Assembly: GCA_031002005.1 (NCBI GenBank)
Contig: JARYHS010008074.1
Location: 267,035,930 to 267,099,929, forward strand
DNA length: 64,000 nt
Direction of reading: 5' to 3'
DNA from: Vandiemenella viatica
Lineage: Eukaryota > Arthropoda > Insecta > Orthoptera > Morabidae
Positions within the stretch are counted from its first letter, which is position 1, and each line of letters begins with the position of its first letter. The notes beneath the pieces are model-generated. The model did not search any database, had not been told where the DNA came from, and was given only the letters and a program-made list of their open reading frames with translations. Both the position numbers and the translations under genes were made by a program. This document shows, one piece after another, positions 35,935-45,860 of the stretch.

Positions 35935-36822
35935 GTGCGTTTTCCTATGTTTCACTTTTCAGCCACTGCTACCAACACAGATCACTGGTGTTTGTATGTG
36001 GAAGTAGCATGAAGTTTCCTGTCATCCACCACGTTGGCTGAATGCCGATAGCTGTGGGCATGTGGGAGATATGGTGGTTAAATTTGGTTGATGCGTGGCA
36101 TTTTCGTATTTCGGCCAAAGATATGTCTCCGTATATGTCACTCTACTGCCACAACTACATAGCATAGACAATTGGTGTTTGTGTGTGGTAGTGGTATTGT
36201 GTCTCCCATCTGTACTATGGTGGTTAGATGTCACTAGATATGGGGGTGTGGGGGATATGGTGGTTGAAAGTGGTCGAACTGCGGCACTTTCATATTTCTA
36301 TCAAAAACGTGTGTGTCATGGTGTATCACTTTTCAGCCAAAACTATCTAGCACAAATCAGTGGTGTTTGTGTGAGGTAGTAGCACAGAGTCATCTGTCGA
36401 TCACAACGTTGGCCAAATTTTGGTAACTGTGGTAGTGTGGGAGATATGGTAGTTGAAAGTTGTTGATCTGCAGCACTTTCATATTTCCACCAAAACCGTA
36501 TGTGTCATGGTGTATCACTTTCCAGCCAAAACTATCTAGTGCAGAGCACAGTCACCTGTCGATCACAACATTGGCCGAATTTCCGTAACTGTGGTAGTGT
36601 GGGAGATATGGTGGTTGAAAGTGGCTGATCCAAGTATATTGTTGTATTTTGACCAAAGACATGAGTGTCCATATATATTACTTTGCTGCCTGAACTACAT
36701 AGTGCAGATGACTGGCGTTTGTGTGTTAATAGCACCGATTCTTCCATCATGCACTATGGTGGTTAGATGTTGGTAACAGTTATTCCAAATTCTTTACAAA
36801 CACGTACGAAGTCATGACTAGT
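35935..36822 (-). repeat. ACTAG element, family 2, with tandem units of about 187 bp
   Basis: Read on the minus strand it starts ACTAGTCATGACTTCGTACG at 36822 and runs into units like those at 3666-4345. On the + strand 'ggtgtttgtgtgtggtagt' recurs near 35990, 36172, 36362 and, altered, 36714, and 'gggagatatggtggttgaaagtgg' repeats alongside. One unit is shortened near 36540. It joins tail to tail with the family 1 element, so the composite 32498-36822 has ACTAG at both outer ends, pointing inward. Confidence 0.82.
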
Positions 36823-38869
36823 TTTTTTTTGCAAGGATGAAAATTTGCATTTACTCAAAATCCTAGCTACTGGTAAAATTTCAGAAAGATAGGAGTATTG
36901 GGACCCAAAAATGAAGAATTATTTTGTAAAGTAAGCAAAGGACACATAGTTTTTGCACCAGATGACCTTTGGACCAGGAAGAGTTTTTGTTCAGGCTATA
37001 CATACAACCGAAATGGGACTACTTGGTGTTATCACTTGAGCAGGAAGGTAGTCAGTTTGCGTTGGGCTTGGCGTGAAATGGGTGAAGTGCCACAATGTGA
37101 TGCAAGGGCAGGGGTAACCATCTTAAAACTTTTGGAGGACAGTGGAACAGTGTAGGATAATTTCAATGCGACTTTTAAATTTTCACAACGGTATTTGGTC
37201 TGGTCTGATTGCGGTTCATAACTTGCAGTCTATGAACTTGGTGAAGATTTTCTGATAGCCTATCGATTGTTTGGACTTGTACCTTTTTTTTTTTTTGTTG
37301 AGAATATAGTGAATTCTTTGAACTTTAACTTAGCATCAATGTGAACCTTACATTTCCTAATTTAGGGTTCAATCAAGTTGGGTGGTGGCTGAATGAACAT
37401 TAGGATAATCAAATATCCAAAGGCACATGAGTAACACAGTTGGACTTAAGGTGAATAACACTTTAACGTAACCCTGTGAGCAGTTAAGATCTCTTACATA
37501 TTTTTATTCACCAAAAACGATTGATTCCTATGAAGCTTCACTGATTTCATATCAGCCATTTTCGGTACTAAACTAAACTGTCATTTAGCAGCACAGTTCT
37601 AAGAATAGCGTGGTTTGGATGCTTTTATACAGAATGTCAGTTTTCATTTTACCCAAACTAATTACATCTGCAAATGTTACTGCTCGAAAATCAAGACATG
37701 AACTGTACATGCATTAATACATACCACATACATAAAAATATATCTGGAATGTGTCTGTTTATTATGGCATCATGCAAAAAAATACAGATATGAAATGGAT
37801 TTTCAGAATTTAAAAGCTTGTGGTCAAAGCTAAATTTAACAAATGTCTTAAGATGTTACGACACATTTATTTTACAGGGATTCTATGATAACCATGGCAC
37901 TGCAGTTTTTGATGGTGAGTTCTCATTCTTATGTAACTCGACAAGACAAATTGAAAGTAATGAATAATATATATTTTTTTTTTTTTTTTTTGATTTCTCG
38001 CTTAGTTCTCAAAATTTGTATCCCAAAATTGACTTGGTTAGGTTGAAATGTAGCCTGGACCAGAAGAAAAATTTTGCCATAGCCAAATTTGTTGATGAAT
38101 TTGTTCGTAACTCGACGAGACAAATCAAAAATAAGGAATAATATTTTATTTGATATCTCACTTAGTTCTCGAGATATTGTATCTCAAAAGTGAGGATATT
38201 AGGGAGAGATCCATCCTGGACAAAAAAAAAATGGTCACCAAAACCACTATATCTACATGGTGGAAAGACACTATAGGTGTTTTATTTTCTTCCTGATGGT
38301 TGTTGTTAGGTTGAATTATCGCCTGGGCCAGAAGAATTGTCACCAAAAGCACAAGGAACTATACCTATAACTGATTTTTAATGTGCTATGTTTCGAAAAC
38401 CATGTGAGATGTCAAAAAAAAAAAAAAAAAAAAAAAAAATATTGTTTAATCAAGTTCTACAAGAATTCATCATCAGATTGTGGCATCACAGCAATAATAT
38501 AACTGTCTGTTTTACAAATAATCTTGCATTACCTGAAAACTGCTGAATTGATTTTTACCAAGTTTTCACAGTATCAAACATTAGATGTGTCTGTCTCATT
38601 ATACTGCTTTATCTGCCACTGGAGCGAAAAATTTTCTCATTATGTGTTACTTCATTTGGCACTGGAGCTCAAATTTAAAATATATTCCGTACTTGTAAAA
38701 GTATTCTTTACTTTTGGTTTGTTTCAGGAAGTTATAAATTGTGGTGCTATTTTATTGTGAACACACAACACTAAAGACGATTGCCACAGACATTGTAGTT
38801 GTGCTGACAGAGATTGTGGTCAAAGAAAATCTCTAGTGGGTGTGCATACTTCTGTGGTTGTTGTCAATG
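36823..38869. other. Unassigned intron sequence with one dispersed repeat
   Basis: The segment 37640-37820 ('catgaactgtacatgcattaatac', 'tatctggaatgtgtctgttta', 'atgcaaaaaaatacag') is echoed at 39890-40000 and so belongs to family 3. A pair of related passages at 37930-38110 and 38100-38350 share 'tagttctc(a/g)a(a/g)at(a/t)ttgtatc(t/c)caaaa' and 'gcctggaccagaagaa', a local duplication. A poly-A run lies at 38416-38440. The 85-codon frame at 36898-37155 is not recognised. Confidence 0.45.
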
Positions 38870-39067
38870 TTATCTTGGTTGCCTGGGTTGAACCGCGTCA
38901 ATTTATCAAATCCTTACGTTTCAGCCATCATTTTGTGGCCATCTTCAGAGGACTGTCAGAGGCAGCGATTCCAGCCTTGGCAGTCCTCTGAAGAAGGCCA
39001 CAAAATGAAGGCCGGAATAATGGGTTTTTATAAATTGACGCAGTTCAACCTGGACAACCAATATAAC
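38870..39067. repeat. Foldback: inverted PLE-type ends around a 23-bp spacer
   Basis: The left arm (about 38870-38956) is the inverted copy of the right arm (about 38980-39067). Shared landmarks are TTGGTTG(C/T)C(T/C)(G/A)GGTTGAAC, 'gcgtcaatttat', 'cattttgtggcc' and 'cttcagaggact'. Reading outward each arm starts AGTCCTCTGAAGA(T/A)GGCCAC, then 'aaaatgatggctgaaacg' (left arm) or 'aaaatgaaggccggaata' (right). This is the CTGAAGA, short stem, GAAA motif found at PLE 3' ends. Confidence 0.75.
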
Positions 39068-39634
39068 GAAGAAAATCTCTCGTTTTTTTTTTATTTTTTT
39101 CATTATTAATTTCTTGCTTTTGATACAGCCATCTGAATATCCCGAATTGAAGGAAAGAATTTTCAAGTTGTGTACTGTGCAAAATAGTTATTATTGTAAA
39201 GTGATTTTATTTCTTTCATTCAAGCTGGGGTCAGAGACATAGTAGTTGTGTGTGTAGTGCAACATCTGATCATTACATCTTTGGGATTTGTTGCCATACA
39301 TTCAGAATTTCATTTAATGCTCCTGCGTTATGTTGTGTTGGAGCAAACAAATCAATTGAGATTCTATGCTTTAAAACGGTAAAAGCCCCATCACACTCTG
39401 CTTAGTAGTTTCTGAGTTTTTATATCACAAACTTATCCGGTTTTCATTTTATGGATATAGATTTACTGCAACTATAAGGAAGTATTAAGGGGCCCACAGC
39501 CTAACACAGACTCAAAATTGTGGCCCATTGTTCTAAATTATTTGTTGTTGTGGCTTAAGTAATGACTTAAGTAGATTACAAGTTTCTCCTTAAATAATGG
39601 CAAATTTGACTAATTTGTAATCTGTTTATTTTAC

Positions 39635-40850
39635 ACTAGCACAGTACCCGGCATTGCCCAGTCTAATCAGGACTGATTTACTCATAGACTATTTTTATAT
39701 TTCAGATGTGAAACATGTGTACCAAGTTTCATTAATTTGGCACCAGCCATTTCTAGAAGTAAACTAAACATCAATTAACCTGAACAATTACTAGAACACG
39801 GTGAATTGTATGCTGTGATACTTAATGTCAGTTTTCATTTTGGTCCAGGCTGCATTTCAACCTAATCACAATATATGTTAAAGTTGCTGCTGGAAAATCT
39901 ACGCATGTACCATCCACACATTAATACATACGACATACATAAATCTGTATCTGGAATATAACTGTTTGTTCCGGCAACATGCAGAAAATACAGATTTTTA
40001 ATGAGTCGTGGGGTCCAAGTTCAAATCTGGTATACATATTACTCACATTTATTTTATGAATATTTTGTCAAATTCTAAAATTAAACATATTGATTTTGAC
40101 AGGATTTAAAGCTGTGGCATTCTATAAAGAACATTGGAAATTAAAATGTGAGATGGTTGAGGGTTGAAGGGGTTGGGCCTTTGTAAACAAAATTTAGACA
40201 GTATTCTTCTGTTTTATTTGAAGTATACATGTACAAGGTTACACTGCTAACTGATAACTGAGGGTATGTATAAAGAACAGTGGAGAAAGTTAAGGGGGAG
40301 TAAAGTTAGAGAGTAGTTTGATTTTTCCAAAACTAATGAGGACAGTATTTTTCTCTTTGCTTTAAAGTCTATGTGTGCAAAGTTCCTTCAAAAACAGATA
40401 GAAATTGTAGCTTTGTATAAAGAACAGGGCAAAAATTAAGGGGATGGAAAGGGAGAGAGGGATTGAGTTTCTGTAAATGAAATATAGACAGTATTTTCTA
40501 TTTATTTTAAAGTTTACTTGTATAAACTTCCTACAAAATTGGATAGAAATTGTAGCTTTATATGAAGAACAATGACAACAATGAAGGGTATGAAAAGAGG
40601 AGAGAGATTGGTCTTTTGTAAAACTAATATGGAAAATATTTTTTCTTTGTTTTAAAATGTAAGTGTGTAAAGTTCCATCACAATTGAATATTAAATGTAG
40701 TTTATTACAAAATTTAATTGTTGTAAAGGGGAAGAGAGGTTGCTTTTGGAATTTTTGGTCATAAACTTTCTCCATGAAAAAATACACATATGTGACAACT
40801 TTCATGGTGGTCAGTCAAACAGTGTTGATGTCTATTAATCTCGCATCTAC
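39635..40850 (+). repeat. ACTAG element, family 3, with four tandem units of about 145 bp
   Basis: The head is ACTAGCACAGTACCCGGCAT, with the family 3 text through 40030. From about 40120 to 40780 a unit repeats four times: 'acagtatt-tt-t-tttattt-aagt' lies near 40199, 40342, 40488 and, altered, 40633. Between them comes 'gatagaaattgtagctttgtataaagaaca'. The tail is 'gtggtcagtcaaacagtgttgatgtctattaat'. No frame of length or recognisable motif is present. Confidence 0.78.
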
Positions 40851-41432
40851 CAATATCCACTTTCATACATAAGATAATTTTCGGTTCTTCTTAATGTTCA
40901 GACTGTTATAAAACAATATAAGCTTATAAATTTGCCTTTACAGAAATATTATTGGTGGATGTGATGTTTTTAATGTAAAATCCAACATTACTTTCATTAG
41001 GTGTGATTATTGTCTCACAGTGTTAACTTTTGATGTGATGTTATGCAGTTTACATGGTAGACATAGTATATCTCTTTCCAAAGTAATAACAACGAAGTAT
41101 TTTTCATAGTTTGAGAGCAAAAAACTCTAAATTTCTGTGGTTTATTGCCAACTACAGCCGAGAAAAAGGATACTCACTTGATACTTTACTGCACCTTCCC
41201 TTCTCTTGTAAGCCTTCTTCATTACATTGTAGGATAGAGTGTAAGAAGCTCTTGTCACTTTACCAGCCTTCAGCATAAATAATCATTTGATGGTAAATTA
41301 ATAAAACTGTTAGTATTAATTTAATTAACCAGCATTATCTATCAATTGACTGCCAAATTGTAAACAGTGTTTCTCAACATCATTTTAAATATTTCACTGC
41401 AATAATTAAATACCTTTCTGAAATTTTTGTAG

Positions 41433-41579
41433 CGATGTGTGGATGAACGGGAAGCAAAGCTAAAAGCACTGACATCAAACATTCAACAATCAATTGCAAA
41501 ATCAACACCTGTCAGACAGACTAAGTTGGCTTATGTTGATAGTGTTGTTAAGCCTCCCCGCAACATTGCAAAACAGCAG
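41433..41579 (+). CDS. EloA: Elongin A, internal exon (Elongin A domain, C-terminal part)
   Basis: Exactly 49 codons lie between the acceptor TTGTAG (AG at 41431-41432) and the donor GTAATT (41580). Translation: RCVDEREAKLKALTSNIQQS, then IAKSTPVRQTKLAYVDSVVK and PPRNIAKQQ. In Elongin A proteins the SWREMY motif (end of the exon at 18349) is followed by a basic helix ending LTxNIQ, then a linker and K(M/L)A(F/Y)V(D/N)SVxKPPR. The join is seamless and in phase 0 on both sides, so this exon directly follows the one 22.9 kb upstream. The KPPR motif is intact. An ATG-like start inside it is not used; the exon is internal. Confidence 0.92.
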
Positions 41580-41689
41580 GTAATTTTTTTTTCTCAATTT
41601 ACTAAGTTTTTGATATATGAAATTGAAACAAAAGGTGTTATATAACAAATTAAGGTAAGTTTAGAGAAAGAAAACTGCTTATCAAAGTT

Positions 41690-42923
41690 GATGGCACAAT
41701 AGCTTAAATTATATATAGGCTTGTGTGTGTCTATATTTCACTTTTCAGCTACAACTACATAGCACGAGCTGGTGTTTGTGTGTGGTTGTAGCATAGAGTC
41801 ACACATCATGCACAATGTTGGCTGAATGTCAGTAGTTGTGAAAGTGTGGGAGATATGGTGGCTGAAAGTGTTCAGTCTGGGACATTTTCATATTTCGACC
41901 AAAGACGTGTCTATATATTTCACTTTGCTGCAACAACTACATAGCGCAGACCACTGGTCTTTTTGTTTTGTAGTGGCCTTGAGTCTCCCATCGTGCATCA
42001 TTAGCTATGGAGGTGTGAATGAAATGGTGGTTTAAAGTGGTGGACTCAGCGCATTTTCCTATTTCTAACGATGATATATGCGTCTGTATATTTCACCTTG
42101 CAGTCAAAAATACCTAGTGCAGACCACTGGTGTTTGTGTGTATTAGTAGCCTCAAGTCGCCCATCGTACACTATAGCATGTCGGTATGAAATGATAAATG
42201 ATATGCTTGGTCATGTAATGATTTGTTGGTCATTAACAACACTCGTTTGCCAAACAGTGGAACTGCATTTATTTCACAGTTTATTATATCACAATACATA
42301 GTATGTTGCCACCAAACGTAATTGTTGTATCGGACTGTCCACTATTCAAGATTACAGTTTAGCACATCAAACAACAACTTCCTCAGCATACATGTTTAAC
42401 GTTCCTATTCAGTGTAGTCTAGAACATAGTCGGCACATAGCTGAATATTCATACTCAGTGAACATTTTCCACACGACCGGCTACTCCCGAGCACATGTTC
42501 TCACAACGGCTTTCACAAGTGTGTCCGCACTTTTCGTCTCTTGGCCAATCACAACACTTCTTTTTCACACGCGATTGCCTTAGCCAATCAATGTCTTTGC
42601 TACTACCTTGCCTTTCAGCGATATTCCACTTTATTTTAGACAATGTACTCCTCATCTATTTGGGTATGCAATGTTATTGTTACAGGTAGCTGTGGGGCTC
42701 TGGGAGATACGGTGATTGAAAATGGTAGACAAAGGGCATTTTCATATTTCAAAGAAAGTGTCCCTATATTCTACTTCCAGCCACAACTGCCTTGGACCGA
42801 CCACTGGTGTTTGTGTGTGGTAGTAGCCTCGAGTCTCCCATCGTGCTTTATGGTGGTTGCATGTTGGTAGCTATCAATCAAAATTCTTTACAAACAAGAA
42901 CAAAGTCGTGGGCACCAGCTAGT
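41690..42923 (-). repeat. ACTAG element, family 2, split by an insertion
   Basis: On the minus strand the element starts ACTAGCTGGTGCCCACGACT (CTAGT at 42919-42923). It contains units with 'cgatgggagactcgaggc' and 'caccagtgg' at 42690-42890 and, beyond an insertion, at 41690-42210. On the + strand the landmark '(c/t)ac(t/g)ggt(g/c)tttgtgtg' recurs near 41770, 42128 and 42806. The insertion occupies 42214-42684. Confidence 0.8.
42214..42684 (-). mobile_element. Possible solo LTR inside the family 2 repeat
   Basis: On the minus strand the block starts TGTAACAATAACATTGC and ends CAAATCATTACA, so it has TG...CA ends with the short inverted repeat TGTAA/TTACA. It breaks the family 2 unit between 'atgcttgg' and 'ggtagctgtggggctctggg', which are contiguous (ttggtagctgtg) in other copies, so a GGT may be duplicated. 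The interior is less AT-rich than its surroundings and codes for nothing. A target duplication is not clearly preserved, so this call is tentative. Confidence 0.5.
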
Positions 42924-42997
42924 ACATTATAAAAATAAACAAACACCAAAAAAATTCTTGTATAGGCACTTCATCAGCAGAACAACATGGTCTACAC

Positions 42998-43308
42998 CAG
43001 GGGTGGCCAACCCAAATGATCTTGCGGGCCACTTTGGAAGTGCATCATAACTAGGCGGGCTGCATATAAAACTATATATCCCCACTAGCGACATTTTTTT
43101 GGAGTGAAAAATTGAAAAATGAGTTATTATTGTGTTTACTATTATTATTACACGTAAACATAGATAATATAATAATAATGATACTAAAATCACATTGTAA
43201 AGAAATATATAACACTAAAAATGGAATATAAAAAATATTTTATAAAAGTGTGATGAATCTCGCGGGCCGGAAAAATGTTCAAGGCGGGCTGCGGGTTTGC
43301 CACCCCTG
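42998..43308. mobile_element. hAT MITE, 311 bp, with perfect 8-bp target duplication
   Basis: The ends are CAGGGGTGGCCAACCC on the left and GGGTTTGCCACCCCTG on the right, imperfect inverted repeats of about 16 bp. They are flanked on both sides by GTCTACAC (42990-42997 and 43309-43316). CAGGGGTGGC-type ends with 8-bp duplications are typical of Ac-like hAT elements. Subterminal GCGGGCC motifs repeat within about 80 bp of each end. No transposase is present. The clean duplication suggests a fairly recent insertion. Confidence 0.93.
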
Positions 43309-43799
43309 GTCTACACAATGCAGGAGACCGGATCAAACTGTAGTTGTATGGTGATTGAGTGATTGGATGGGGTATCCCTGGGTATTGCAAACTGGAAAGG
43401 TTATTGTAGTAAAAGTGAAAATACTAAATTAACGCGTGATGTAGCTGTTAATTAATTTTAAAATTATCTCTTGTAAAGGGTGGTTGCTGTTATTCCAGAG
43501 GAGAAATATAAATATAAGGGAAAAGGAAGGGGATTGATCCTAAGAATGACTTGGAGAGAAATTTGGGAATTGCTAGGCATTATCTCAGATGGAGCTGTAG
43601 TGATTATCTGGTGCCCAGTTTATGTTGGGGATCCAGTTCCCACTCTAATAGCACAAACAATGCAGCAGAAATTAAAGTTGTTGATAAAGTTCAAAGGGAC
43701 ATGAGCAGCTATGGGACTTTTTGATAGTCTGTATGGATTTTGAACCATACCATTTGTCTGTGGTCAATCATTCTTATTAACAGTTAATTCATACCGATG

Positions 43800-43905
43800 G
43801 CAGTGGCTGGGAAGAGAAAAACAAAAGGACAAACACGAGCCACCATCATATGTGGTGGGTATTGGGTCTTATTTCCCTATTCTTCCTTAGTTTTATTGCC
43901 TTAAG
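43800..43905 (+). repeat. PLE 5'-region fragment
   Basis: The text 'cttatttccctattcttccttagttttattgccttaa' repeats 23099-23135 (catatttccctatccttccttagttttattgccttaa) and 28684-28719. The preceding 'cagtggctgggaag ... agccaccatcat' aligns loosely with the sequence before those two. A piece of PLE leader therefore sits directly before the palindrome at 44055. Confidence 0.65.
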
Positions 43906-43976
43906 CAACATTTGGATGGATAGTAGATAAACCACCGCTTACCATAGAAGAGGATTTCTCCGGCATCGATACACGA

Positions 43977-43978
<2 letters not shown>

Positions 43979-44060
<82 letters not shown>
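43979..44060. repeat. (CA)n(TA)n microsatellite
   Basis: A pure CA run of about 50 bases passes directly into a TA run of about 30 bases. The CA part follows 'cgatacacgaaaaa', a copy of the 'gtcaaaacacgaaaaaacacacaaacaca' sequence within the neighbouring palindrome, so the repeat probably expanded from that element end. Confidence 0.95.
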
Positions 44061-44063
<3 letters not shown>

Positions 44064-44392
44064 CATTGGGATAGGAGAAAAACCACCGCTTACCAAAGAT
44101 GAGGGCTCCAGCGGCGTCAAAACACGAAAAAACACACAAACACAAATATAATACAAATTTTCGAGCTTAGCTCTTCATCAGGTTGTAGGATGAGGTGGCT
44201 GCCCCGCGGAAGCTAGCAACCAACTCGTTGCTATCTTCCGCGGGGCAGCCACCTCATCCTACAACCTGATGAAGAGCTAAGCTCGAAAATTTGTATTATG
44301 TTTGTGTTTGTGTGTTTTTTCGTGTTTTGACGCCGCTGGAGCCCTCATCTTTGGTAAGCGGTGGTTTTTCTCCTATCCCAATGTCTAATATA
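44055..44392. repeat. Near-perfect palindrome made of two inverted PLE-type ends
   Basis: The left arm 44055-44220 is the inverted copy of the right arm 44227-44392, about 166 bp each with only a few mismatches, around the 6-base loop CAACTC. Reading outward, each arm goes: gttgct, cttccgcggggcagccacct, catcctacaacCTGATGAAGAG, ctaaGCTCGAAAATTTGTAT, then 'gtgtttttt(c)cgtgttttgacgccgctggagcc' and 'ctttggtaagcggtggtttttc'. The CTGATGA, GAGC/GCTC stem and GAAA arrangement is the PLE end motif. The right arm has one spot of divergence (ctatcttcc against ctagcttcc). Confidence 0.95.
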
Positions 44393-44489
44393 TCCGCTCT
44401 CAGCGCCTTTGTTTCCAAACAATCTATATATATAGTCAACAATGAAATGGAAGGTAATAAGTATTGAAAAGGAATAACAAATAGGAGAT

Positions 44490-45860
44490 AGTGAAATGAG
44501 TCACCGCTTACCTTTAGATGATGGATGTGTTGTGTGAACACACATGATAGAGCAATTTTCGGGTGTAGTCCTTTGTCAATAGGAGAACATTATGTAGGAT
44601 GGGTGTTATGGGATATTGTCAGTAAGGAAAATGGTGGGGGTAAATTCATACTGAGGACAGGTTGAGGGGTGATGATTCAGAGCTTATACCCGAGCATAGA
44701 TAAATGTTAAAACTGATCACTGGTGGGCAGGAAGAGCAATATAATATAATAAAATAAAATATAAATAAGGGAAAAAAATCCCAATGTGAATAAGAAGATG
44801 ATATTAAAATTTTTAAAAATTATACCAAAGAGACTATGAAGTCAAACATCACCTCTGGTTAGCGGTGGTTCAATTTAGGTAATGGGGATGGAGGCACAGA
44901 GAGGATAAGGGATAAAAAGGGTAAACATAAATAAAAATGATAATAATGACCGGATATTATCTTAAGTTGAGAGCAGGTGGTACTGACAGGCAAGTGCCCA
45001 CCTTCTGAGTTCAGAGGAGCTGCTGCTATTTGGGAGGATTCTGGTGGCACAGACCTTGAAACGAGTTGAAATTATTCATGACATGGCAGATGGCATGGAC
45101 TGGGTTCTGTGTGTATACCATCTGCCGATGGCCATTTATCCTTATGAACAGCGGATTTGTGGTCAAACCTATATATGAAGCCAGGCAGTGGTTACATGTT
45201 AAATGGTATATTACATGGGTGGTTTCATAGGTGGCATGTCCTAAGATTGGAAGGTTTTCCGCAGTGACAGGGTTGATGAAAGTGGTGGTGGGATGATATA
45301 TGTTGCACATCTTGCAGTGGGTTCTATTACATGCGAACGAGCCTTGGGGCTGACTGTTGGGACAAGGAAGACTATGTGTTGTGGACTAAGAGTTCGCTGA
45401 GGTTAGTAGGCCTGCTGAAACACGTTATGGGAGAAGGAGGATTTTGGGAAGAATTGATCCAATTTCTGGACAGGTATGCAGGAAATCATAACCATGTCGA
45501 AGGATTCTGTTAATAGATTTGAGGCCTGGATAGTATTGTGTTACCAGGAATGGATTGTGGTTGGTTTTTGTGAGGTTGGAATGATTGGTGGGCAGAGCAG
45601 ATTGTAATGTTGCCCATGAAAGCTGTTTCTTAACCAAAGGAGGAGAACTATTGCAAGCTATCAATGCTTGTGAAATGTTGTTTGAATAATGCATGAGGGA
45701 CTGTTGGTTGGAGCATATACGACTACCCTGAATGCCAAGACTACAGGGAAGGGAAAATTTGGCATGGTATGGATGGCAACTGTAAAAATGGAGATACTGT
45801 TGAAGGTTGGTGAGTTTAGATGTGGAGTGAAGAGTTGAGGTAGCTATGGTATTTTTACAG
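44490..45860 (-). mobile_element. PLE 3' portion, minus strand, truncated
   Basis: The element enters at about 45857 within the RT tail (QQYLHFYSCH-like). It continues with KSINRILRHGYDFLHTCPEI and the GIY-YIG region, then a 3' untranslated part and the end motif at 44500-44590. Read on the minus strand that motif is 'gacaaaggactacacccgaaaattgctc', followed by 'ctaaaggtaagcggtgactc'. A related 'ctctggttagcggtggttca' occurs at 44851. The order matches the PLE at 22.7-28.3 kb but it is a different subfamily copy. Confidence 0.8.
45026..45720 (-). pseudogene. PLE RT C-terminus and GIY-YIG nuclease, broken
   Basis: On the minus strand the frame 45694-45425 includes VKKQLSWATLQSALPTN, then KSINRILRHGYDFLHTCPEI, the post-RT segment found in the 26.3-26.5 kb copy (ESIRLILHRGHDFLRSFPGM in a different frame there). 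After a frameshift, 45310-45026 reads MCNIYHPTTTFIN, GHATYETTHVIYHLTCNHCL, ASYIGLTTNPLFIRINGHRQ and HAICHVMNNFNSFQGL. The HVIYxLTC plus SYIGLTT pair is the GIY-YIG signature of PLEs. The domain is cut short by a stop, so the protein is non-functional. Confidence 0.85.

Larger units (their letters stand above)
18549..41432 (+). other. EloA: Elongin A intron of about 22.9 kb, filled with repeats
   Basis: The intron starts with GTATGT and ends with a T-rich tract and TTGTAG before the exon at 41433. It holds the nested LINEs, the PLE cluster with its LTR, the ACTAG elements and a foldback, each listed separately. The remaining parts (30776-31198, 31341-32459, 39068-39634, 40851-41432) are AT-rich and show nothing I can name. 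The run at 31490-31570 has a short imperfect tandem repeat (cagttaattcaggaaataaatcaa type). Confidence 0.85.

Noticed and set aside
36898..37155. 85-codon open frame (MGPKNEELFCKVSKG...) considered as a gene or exon
   Set aside because: No family recognised and no splice signals or conserved motif that I can name. It lies between repeats in an Elongin A intron; chance or an old transposon remnant is more likely.
43480..43704. 74-codon frame (ending GDPVPTLIAQTMQQKLKLLI) considered as coding
   Set aside because: Phrases look protein-like but match nothing I know, and the frame lies between a hAT MITE and PLE debris without other support.
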